A stretch of 7,558 nt of DNA from an uncultured Porphyromonadaceae bacterium. GTDB lineage: Bacteria > Bacteroidota > Bacteroidia > Bacteroidales > Muribaculaceae. This document shows positions 1 to 5,310 of this stretch, in pieces (the first letter of the stretch is position 1; each line of letters starts with the position of its first letter). Both the position numbers and the translations under genes were made by a program. A model generated the notes under the pieces. The model searched no databases and had not been told where the DNA came from. It saw only the letters and a list, made by a program, of their open reading frames with translations. The stretch spans positions 1-7,558 of the forward strand of contig CAMWHX010000045.1 in assembly GCA_947174155.1 (NCBI GenBank). The letters run 5' to 3'.

Positions 1-1935
1 GTCCAATCCCTTTGATACCATCTGTGTCCCCACGAGAATATCCGTCTCATGATTGGCAAACTCCTCGATGATCTCCTGATAGGAATTCTTATTGCGCGTA
101 GTGTCGAGATCCATCCGCGCCACGCGGTATGGCTCGAAGACGCGGTGCATCTCCTCGGCTATGCGCTCGGTGCCGTATCCATAGATTTCAAGGGCATTCT
201 CTCCGCAGGCCGGACAGACCTTTGGAAGTGTCTGCGCATAGCCGCAATAATGACACCTAAGCATATCGGTGTGTTTGTGGTAGACCAGCGAGACGTCGCA
301 GTTCTGACACTTCGGGGTCCAGCCCCACTGATGACACACGACTACCGGAGCGAATCCCCTGCGATTCTGAAACATGATCGCCTGTCTCCCGGCGTGCAGC
401 GCTCCCTCGGTCGCGAGTCTCAGCGGCAGGGAGATGACACCACGGTTGAGTTTCTCCTTTCGCTGTCGGCGCATGTCTACAATCTCAACTTTCGGCAATA
501 CTGCACCGCGGTATCTCTCGGAGAGCGTGACAAGCCCGAATCGCCCCCCGAGGGCCTTGTAATAAGTCTCGACAGAGGGTGTGGCCGATCCGAAAAGCAC
601 CGGACAATCGCTCATTGACGCCAGAATCACCCCCACGTCGCGCGCGTTGTAGCGCGGCGCTGGATCATATTGCTTGTAGGAGGTTTCGTGCTCCTCATCC
701 ACGATTACCAATCCCGGACGGGCAAACGGGAGGAAAACCGAGGACCTGACTCCGAGTATCAGTAGGGGTTCGTCGGTAGTCAGCATCCGTCGCCATATGT
801 CGACCCGCTCGTTGTCAGAGAATTTGGAGTGATACACCACCAGTTTCTCCCCGAAGACCCTGCGCAGTCTGTCGGTCAACTGCGTCGTCAGCGAGATCTC
901 GGGCACAAGATAGAGTACCTGCTTCCCCGCTTCCAACGTCTCCTTGATCAGGTGAGTGTATATCTCCGTCTTTCCGCTCCCCGTAACTCCGTGAAGGAGC
1001 GTCACTCGATGACCTGCGAAGGATGTGCGGATTTCATCAAGCGCCTTAGCCTGCGCTTCGGAAAGGGGTGCCACCCGTATCCCCTCCGAGTCACCCTTGA
1101 CCGAGGGTAAAAAGCGATTGATGCTCACTTGCTCGACATTTAGGATACCCTTGTCGATCATTGCACGCATCACTCCGGCCGAAACGTCGGCCCGCTTCAT
1201 AAGTTCCTGACGGGTCACGGTAGCGAGAGGTAACTCCTGCTTCATCCATCCCGACATATCGAGATAGGCCAGCAAAGCCCGCTGCTGCACCTTCGAGCGC
1301 GTGACGAGATCAAACATCCTGTGAAGCCCCTCATCATCCTCACGCTGACAGTTAAGGGTGACTACCGTCTCCCTCTTCGGGCGATAGCGCTCCACCATAT
1401 TCTCGGATATCTCGACAGCATCGAGTTCGAGAAGTGAAGTCACCAAGGCAGTTGCATTGACTATCTTGAGCTGTGTCGCTATCTCGGAGAGGCGCATACG
1501 CTTATTTTGCGACAGGAGCATGATGACGGTTGCCTGCCGCTCGCTGAGACGATTCTCCTCAGTCTCCTCGTAGTCCGGATTGAGCTGCACATAGGTCTCA
1601 CTCTCCGGTTTCAACCCCGTCGGGACAGCGGCTTTGTATACCTCACCGGGCGAACATAGATAGTATTCCGAAACCCACATCCAGAGCCGTAACTGATCCC
1701 CGCGGATTATAGGCGTCGGATCGAGCACGGCAGTGATAGGCTTTACCTCATAGTCCCCCTTGAATTCATCATACGCCGAGACCACGAGTGCCGTGTAATG
1801 CTTCCGCCTCCCGAACTGCACGAGCACACGGGTCCCCGGGCTGAGCGGCGACTCGCATATCTCCTCGGGCACACTGTATGTGTAGGTCCCATACAATGGA
1901 AGGGGGAGTATTACATCGACATACTTCACAGCCAT
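1..1935 (-). CDS. priA: Primosomal protein N' (PriA), replication restart helicase, 3' end beyond the left edge
   Basis: PriA is a 3'-5' superfamily 2 helicase that recognises stalled forks and reloads the replisome. I translated 645 codons from ATG at 1935, with no stop before the window edge. The N-terminus (MAVKYVDVILPLPLYGTYTY) is typical of the PriA 3'-DNA-end binding domain. Helicase motifs follow in order: Walker A GVTGSGKTE with K322, DEEH at 413-416, SATPS at 450-454, QNRRGF at 523-528 and GTQMVSKG at about 636-643. A zinc-binding insert lies between motifs IV and V with cysteines 534, 543, 546, 561, 564, 574 and 577. The usual eighth cysteine, expected at 537, is Trp. E. coli PriA is 732 residues and Bacteroidota versions are usually longer, so roughly 100-180 residues are missing to the left. 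The start lies 12 bases after the stop of a barrel gene, with a purine-rich TTGAGGG just before it, so co-transcription is likely. Identity is very secure. Confidence 0.97.
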   Translation of the reverse strand, partial: MAVKYVDVILPLPLYGTYTYSVPEEICESPLSPGTRVLVQFGRRKHYTALVVSAYDEFKGDYEVKPITAVLDPTPIIRGDQLRLWMWVSEYYLCSPGEVYKAAVPTGLKPESETYVQLNPDYEETEENRLSERQATVIMLLSQNKRMRLSEIATQLKIVNATALVTSLLELDAVEISENMVERYRPKRETVVTLNCQREDDEGLHRMFDLVTRSKVQQRALLAYLDMSGWMKQELPLATVTRQELMKRADVSAGVMRAMIDKGILNVEQVSINRFLPSVKGDSEGIRVAPLSEAQAKALDEIRTSFAGHRVTLLHGVTGSGKTEIYTHLIKETLEAGKQVLYLVPEISLTTQLTDRLRRVFGEKLVVYHSKFSDNERVDIWRRMLTTDEPLLILGVRSSVFLPFARPGLVIVDEEHETSYKQYDPAPRYNARDVGVILASMSDCPVLFGSATPSVETYYKALGGRFGLVTLSERYRGAVLPKVEIVDMRRQRKEKLNRGVISLPLRLATEGALHAGRQAIMFQNRRGFAPVVVCHQWGWTPKCQNCDVSLVYHKHTDMLRCHYCGYAQTLPKVCPACGENALEIYGYGTERIAEEMHRVFEPYRVARMDLDTTRNKNSYQEIIEEFANHETDILVGTQMVSKGLD

Positions 1936-1947
1936 CCCTCAACTTTT

Positions 1948-2559
1948 TCAGAAAAGATAAGTCACCGAGACATTCCAGTTGCGCGACTGGGCACTGTAAT
2001 TGTCAAGGAGTATGGTACGTGTGATATAGCTCACACCCCACACATATCCCGCCGAAATCTGCCAACGCTTGAAGAGCTCGGCGCCCAGGCCGCACTGCAC
2101 CGCCAGGTATCCTGCCGGACAATCGACAGCCTCCGTGACGTTGTTGGCAAGATTAAAACAGAACACAGGCCCTCCATAGGCGAAGGGGGCGATGATATCC
2201 TCCACTCCGTTCATACGGGTCCACTTGAAGCGCAGATCCAACGGAATCTGGAGAGAGTGTATGCGCAGGGTCTCCTTACCGATACCCAGCGAGTTCCAGA
2301 CCTTGTATTCTCCGAAGTCGAGCGTGGCGCCGAGTTGACTGTAACGCAGTCCGAAGTCCACACCGAATCCGATACCCGGTATCATCACCTCTCCCATTAC
2401 GCCGACCTGCGGACCGACGATCTGCGACTTGGCGAGCAGATTCTGCTTCCAGTGGAGGTTATCTATGTTGAGACCCACCGTCGGACCCCAGCGGAATTCC
2501 GCCGAGGCCGACAGGGCGGCTCCAAGGGCCACGAGGCCCACAAGTAGTTTCTTATTCAT
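1948..2559 (-). CDS. Small outer-membrane beta-barrel protein (PorT-like family), downstream paralogue
   Basis: This 203-residue protein has a signal peptide (MNKKLLVGLVALGAALSASA, cleavage likely after residue 20). The mature part is rich in alternating aromatic and glycine strands such as GPTVGLNIDNLH and GFGVDFGLRYSQLG, and it ends in VTYLF, with the terminal Phe typical of barrels inserted by the Bam machinery. It resembles the PorT/OMP_b-brl_2 type, probably an eight-stranded barrel. It is clearly related to the protein encoded just upstream: both share G-x-x-x-G-[LV]-N-[IL]-D-N-L after the signal peptide, a GP-[TV]-F-x-F block, an LGxGxELFK block and a closing YLF. The ATG at 2559 follows a 39-base gap and priA starts 12 bases after the stop, which suggests one operon. 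The ligand or partner cannot be told from sequence; PorT-like resemblance alone does not establish a type IX secretion role. Confidence 0.88.
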   Translation of the reverse strand: MNKKLLVGLVALGAALSASAEFRWGPTVGLNIDNLHWKQNLLAKSQIVGPQVGVMGEVMIPGIGFGVDFGLRYSQLGATLDFGEYKVWNSLGIGKETLRIHSLQIPLDLRFKWTRMNGVEDIIAPFAYGGPVFCFNLANNVTEAVDCPAGYLAVQCGLGAELFKRWQISAGYVWGVSYITRTILLDNYSAQSRNWNVSVTYLF

Positions 2560-2598
2560 TTAAGTGCTTTCGGTTTCGGTCGATCCCGATCCTTCGGT

Positions 2599-3243
2599 TC
2601 AGAAGAGGTAAGCAGCCGAAATCGTCCAGTAGTTGTTCTTAACTTTCAGCTCCTCGGTGTGTATGGGAGTCAGGATGTCAGCGACCTTATTGATACCGAA
2701 ACCATACTGACCGGTGACCTGAAGATGCTTGAAGAGCTCCACGCCGACACCGAGGTTCCATGCCACCTGGCAGGTCTTGGCCTTAAGCACTGCGTTCACC
2801 GGATTCTTATCCAGCTTGAAGGCAAAGGTGGGACCTGTGAGTATATAGGGTTTGATGACGTTGGCTACGACGGGGATATTGAGCTTCCACTTCAGATTGA
2901 CGGGAATCTCGATAAAATTGCGGCCGGCATTGTATTTTGTAGTCTCCTCGACGCCGGCAGTGGTGGTATTGTAATTGAAGGAGTTCTCCATACGGGTATA
3001 CATCAGCGACGCGTCTGCACAGATACCCACCACAGGCACCTCAAACTCCGTCATGATACCTGCGGTCCAGCCGGTGCGGTTATCCTTGTCGGTTATCGAC
3101 TGGGTGGCATCCTTGAAACTTTCGGTCTTCAGATTGTCAAGGTTGACACCGGCTTTGATACCGAAACGCCAAAAGGCATCAGCAGTCTGAGTCCCCGCCA
3201 GAAGGAGGGCACCGACAGCCATGATTTTACATACGTGTTTCAT
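2599..3243 (-). CDS. Small outer-membrane beta-barrel protein (PorT-like family), upstream paralogue
   Basis: From the ATG at 3243 this is a 214-residue protein. The reading frame is also open from a TTG two codons earlier (3249), but the ATG places the signal peptide normally: MKHVCK, a hydrophobic core, then ADA before FWRFGIKAG, with cleavage likely after residue 23. Cys5 precedes the hydrophobic core and is not a lipobox cysteine. The mature part has alternating amphipathic strands, including the conserved GIKAGVNLDNLK block, TGPTFAFKL and GVGVELFKHLQVTGQYGFG, and ends SAAYLF with a terminal Phe. This fits an outer-membrane barrel of the PorT/OMP_b-brl_2 type. It is the first gene of a leftward unit with a second barrel and priA, and a candidate -7 promoter element lies about 75 bases upstream. 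The specific function is unknown. Confidence 0.87.
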   Translation of the reverse strand: MKHVCKIMAVGALLLAGTQTADAFWRFGIKAGVNLDNLKTESFKDATQSITDKDNRTGWTAGIMTEFEVPVVGICADASLMYTRMENSFNYNTTTAGVEETTKYNAGRNFIEIPVNLKWKLNIPVVANVIKPYILTGPTFAFKLDKNPVNAVLKAKTCQVAWNLGVGVELFKHLQVTGQYGFGINKVADILTPIHTEELKVKNNYWTISAAYLF

Positions 3244-3315
3244 TGTCAATCAGTTTAGTAAGATACGGTCATCCCGACACCTCTCCCGCCAGGGTGAAGG
3301 TCGCGACAATTAATG

Positions 3316-3323
3316 CAAAGTTA
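3316..3323 (-). promoter_or_regulatory. Candidate Bacteroidota -7 promoter element for the barrel-barrel-priA unit
   Basis: Read on the minus strand this is TAACTTTG, an exact match to the Bacteroidota housekeeping -7 consensus TAnnTTTG. It lies about 72 bases upstream of the ATG at 3243, giving a predicted leader of roughly 65 bases. I see no clear TTTG at the -33 position, only a T-run (GGTTTT) slightly closer than expected, so the call rests on the -7 box and its location in the divergent gap. Confidence 0.45.
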
Positions 3324-3399
3324 ACAATTCCGCGCCATAAAACCGCCGTTTTTACCCTGAAAAATGGTCTCGAAGACTAAATTACTCCCCCGCGCTTAC

Positions 3400-3406
3400 T
3401 AATTTG
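3400..3406 (+). promoter_or_regulatory. Weak candidate -7 element for the rightward DUF59 gene
   Basis: The plus strand reads TAATTTG, one base shorter than the TAnnTTTG consensus, 37 bases before the ATG at 3444. The position would give a leader of about 30 bases. There is no obvious -33 TTTG upstream, so this is tentative. Confidence 0.22.
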
Positions 3407-3443
3407 CACCCACGTGCGTTAATATTATATTAGCTTTATACAT

Positions 3444-3848
3444 ATGGACACTCAAAACACTGATAATATACCCGCTCCCGAGGGGGCGGACATCACCCCT
3501 GCCACCGACGCTGAGCGCCGCGTCAGAGAGTCTCAGGAGGAGATGCGCATCACCGAGAAGGCTATCGAGATGCTCAAAACCGTTTTCGATCCTGAGATAC
3601 CTGTCAATGTCTATGATCTCGGCCTGATATATCGTATTGAGTACACACCCGATGACGAGACCCTCCACGTCGACATGACACTTACCGCTCCCGGATGTCC
3701 TGCCGCAGACTTCATCCTGGAGGATGTGCGTCAGAAACTCCTCAGCGTCGAGGGGCCCAAGGCCGTCGACCTGCGTCTCGTCTTCGAACCGGAATGGACT
3801 CAGGACATGATGAGCGAGGAGGCTAAACTGGAACTCGGATTCCTTTAA
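3444..3848 (+). CDS. MIP18/DUF59-family iron-sulfur cluster assembly protein (SufT/PaaD-like)
   Basis: This 134-residue cytoplasmic protein carries a complete MIP18/DUF59 domain: DPEIPVNVYDLGLIY at 49-63, the conserved TLTAPGCP with the reactive Cys85, and a C-terminal FEPEWTQDMMSEEAKLELGFL stretch typical of Bacteroidota SUF-associated members. Family members assist maturation of iron-sulfur proteins, often with the SUF system. The domain proper starts near residue 36. The first 30 or so residues are polar, rich in Pro, Asp and Glu, and look disordered; family members of this type are commonly only 100-110 residues long. An internal ATG at 3543 (Met34) would give a normal 101-residue protein, and it is preceded by AGGAGG, though only two bases away, which is too close for a good ribosome site. 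I keep the upstream ATG as the default. No suf genes are visible nearby. Confidence 0.9.
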   Translation: MDTQNTDNIPAPEGADITPATDAERRVRESQEEMRITEKAIEMLKTVFDPEIPVNVYDLGLIYRIEYTPDDETLHVDMTLTAPGCPAADFILEDVRQKLLSVEGPKAVDLRLVFEPEWTQDMMSEEAKLELGFL

Positions 3849-3855
3849 ATCAATG

Positions 3856-3926
3856 CATAATTCATAATTCATAATTCATAATTAGTGACGACGCAACTAA
3901 TTATGAATTATGAATTATGAATTATG
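3856..3926. repeat. Perfect 31-bp inverted repeat made of heptanucleotide units
   Basis: The left arm (3856-3886) is four tandem copies of CATAATT followed by AGT. The right arm (3896-3926) is its exact reverse complement, ACT followed by four copies of AATTATG. The loop between them is nine bases, GACGACGCA. The element starts 7 bases after the DUF59 stop and ends 9 bases before the lpxH start, so it fills nearly the whole gap. As RNA it would form a long AU-rich hairpin. It has no following T-tract, so it is not a standard intrinsic terminator on either strand. It may influence mRNA ends or lpxH translation, or be a dispersed intergenic repeat. Confidence 0.95.
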
Positions 3927-3935
3927 AATTAACCT

Positions 3936-4673
3936 ATGGCTGTATATTTTCTTAGTGACCTGCATCTTGGTGCCCCTTACTTCCCCGACAGTCGCGAGGC
4001 TGAGATACGGGTTGTCGGGTGGCTGGAATCTATACGCCATGATGCCGAGGCGATATATCTGCTGGGAGATATCCTGGATTACTGGTATGAGTATCGCTAC
4101 GTGGTGCCGCGCGGATTTGTGCGTTTCTTCGGCAAACTCGCCGAGCTGACAGATTCCGGAATCAAGATCGTCTGGCTGATCGGTAACCACGATATCTGGA
4201 TCCGTGACTATATCCCCTCCGAGTTAGGGGTGGAGGTTCATGACGGCTCTCTGGTGGAGACAATTCAGGGGAAAAAGGTCTACATGACCCACGGAGATGG
4301 TGTAGGGCGCCTCCCCGCGGGATTCCGTTTTATCCGCAGCGTGTTCCGCAACCGCTTCTGCCAGTGGCTCTTCTCGGGCATACATCCCCGTTGGACCGTG
4401 CCCTTCGCCTACTCCTGGAGTCGACACAGCCGCACCCACGGCGAACCCCCCGATCAATGGTCACATCCCCTCCTCGATCATCTGAGGGAGTTCGCAAGGG
4501 AGTATCACGCGGCTCACCCCGACATTGATTATTTCCTTTTCGGTCATCTTCACATCGTAGTCGATGAGGAGATTGCCCCGGGGGCAAGACTCCTCCTCTT
4601 AGGCGACTGGATCACCCGCTTCACATATGCAAGGATGGAGAAGGGGAAGATTGAACTCAAATCAGCTTTCTGA
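3936..4673 (+). CDS. lpxH: UDP-2,3-diacylglucosamine diphosphatase (LpxH-type metallophosphoesterase)
   Basis: This 245-residue protein is a calcineurin-like metallophosphoesterase of the LpxH type, which cleaves UDP-2,3-diacylglucosamine to lipid X plus UMP in lipid A synthesis at the inner face of the cytoplasmic membrane. The metal ligands are all visible: DLHLG (D8, H10), GD with D45 followed by DYWYE, GNHD (N84, H85), THGD with H119, and GHLH (H204, H206). The LLLGDW near the C-terminus is also characteristic of LpxH. The hydrophobic and basic segment at about 128-160, including FRFIRSVFRNRF and WLFSGIHP, matches the LpxH lid that contacts lipid. Start choice: ATG at 3936 puts the first metal motif at residue 7, as usual. 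It lacks a Shine-Dalgarno sequence and sits 9 bases after a large palindrome. It is the middle gene of a rightward trio. Other Bacteroidota metallophosphoesterases look similar, but LpxH is the best fit. Confidence 0.88.
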   Translation: MAVYFLSDLHLGAPYFPDSREAEIRVVGWLESIRHDAEAIYLLGDILDYWYEYRYVVPRGFVRFFGKLAELTDSGIKIVWLIGNHDIWIRDYIPSELGVEVHDGSLVETIQGKKVYMTHGDGVGRLPAGFRFIRSVFRNRFCQWLFSGIHPRWTVPFAYSWSRHSRTHGEPPDQWSHPLLDHLREFAREYHAAHPDIDYFLFGHLHIVVDEEIAPGARLLLLGDWITRFTYARMEKGKIELKSAF

Positions 4674-4681
4674 ATATACGC

Positions 4682-4697
4682 AATCAGCGGTCTGATT
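4682..4697 (+). terminator. Short hairpin after lpxH, possible weak terminator or attenuator
   Basis: AATCAG, a four-base loop CGGT, then CTGATT form a perfect six-base stem starting 8 bases after the lpxH stop. It is followed by only a short T-rich stretch (TTAACTTATTT). The stem is short and the T-run interrupted, so it may simply be chance structure in a 46-base gap. Confidence 0.22.
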
Positions 4698-4719
4698 TAA
4701 CTTATTTAAACTGCTTACT

Positions 4720-5310
4720 ATGAAAGATACTATAAAAATCACAGATGCTACTCCCGAAGACGCTCCCCTTATTGCTGAGGGTGTCATGGCGGCTGTCGGT
4801 CCCGAAATATGCCGCGGCATAGCCGGTCCGGATCATTCGGTCGAGGATGTACGCACACTTTTCACACGATTAGCTCGTCGCGACGACAGTCAATATTCCT
4901 GGCGCAATACTCGCGTGGCCCGCTCCGAAGAGGGTATTCCGATGGGAATTTGTGTCAGCTATGACGGCGCTCGCCTTCACACTATGCGACGGAGTTTTTT
5001 CGAGGAAGCCAACAAATTGCTTGGCTGGGGGATGACAGATGAGGATATTGAAAAAGTGCCCGACGAAACCTCCTCAGATGAGTATTATCTTGATTCACTG
5101 ATGGTGCTTCCTCAATTTCGCGGCCACGGTGCCGCCCGCGCTCTCATAGACGATGCGGCCCAAAAGGCGCGCAATGTCGGAAAACCCCTCGGACTGCTCT
5201 GTGAGGACCAAAACGCCCCGGCCTTCAAACTATACTCCTCAGTCGGATTTCAAGAGATAGGACGACGCCCCTTCGCAGGCGTGGAGATGCGACATCTACG
5301 CCTCTCCTAA
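4720..5310 (+). CDS. GNAT-family N-acetyltransferase
   Basis: This 196-residue cytoplasmic protein transfers an acetyl group from acetyl-CoA to an unknown amine. The GNAT fold is clear from the N-terminal ITDATPEDAPLIAEGV, then YYLDSLMVLPQFRGHGAARALIDDA (beta4 and the acetyl-CoA pyrophosphate loop, R134-G-H-G-A-A139), and LYSSVGFQEIGRR at 171-183 (motif B, with Tyr172 in the usual general-acid position). Between about residues 80 and 122 there is a longer, acidic and aromatic segment (including FFEEANKLLGWGMTDEDIEKV) that probably shapes the substrate site. It follows lpxH by 46 bases with no strong terminator, so partial co-transcription is possible. Its last 15 bases overlap the end of the convergent uup gene. 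The substrate cannot be predicted. Confidence 0.9.
   Translation: MKDTIKITDATPEDAPLIAEGVMAAVGPEICRGIAGPDHSVEDVRTLFTRLARRDDSQYSWRNTRVARSEEGIPMGICVSYDGARLHTMRRSFFEEANKLLGWGMTDEDIEKVPDETSSDEYYLDSLMVLPQFRGHGAARALIDDAAQKARNVGKPLGLLCEDQNAPAFKLYSSVGFQEIGRRPFAGVEMRHLRLS

Larger units (their letters stand above)
3250..3443. other. Divergent intergenic region between the barrel operon and the DUF59 gene
   Basis: This is the only sizeable non-coding stretch that separates divergent genes in the window. It is noticeably more AT-rich than the flanking genes, especially 3310-3350 and 3415-3443. It should carry promoters in both directions: a good -7 match on the minus strand at 3316-3323 and a weaker one on the plus strand at 3400-3406. 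I see no riboswitch-like or tRNA-like structure and no convincing small ORF in it. Confidence 0.6.

Noticed and set aside
49..618. A 189-codon plus-strand open frame at the left edge.
   Set aside because: It is antisense to the zinc-binding and helicase motifs of priA, which are unambiguous on the minus strand.
1798..2547. A 249-codon plus-strand open frame opposite the second barrel gene and the start of priA.
   Set aside because: The minus strand encodes a signal peptide, barrel strands and the PriA N-terminus; the plus frame shows no family features and is a shadow.
3229..3243. Possible lipoprotein signal in the first barrel protein because of Cys5.
   Set aside because: The cysteine precedes the hydrophobic core instead of following it, so there is no lipobox; a signal peptidase I site (ADA) is present.
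2659..3258. A 199-codon plus-strand open frame opposite the first barrel gene.
   Set aside because: The minus-strand protein has a signal peptide, barrel strands and a clear paralogue, while the plus frame shows no domain.
3856..3926. Reading the heptamer palindrome as a CRISPR-like array, an attachment site or an insertion sequence.
   Set aside because: There are no spacers between the repeats, no integrase or transposase gene and no target duplication; the tandem 7-mers run without gaps.
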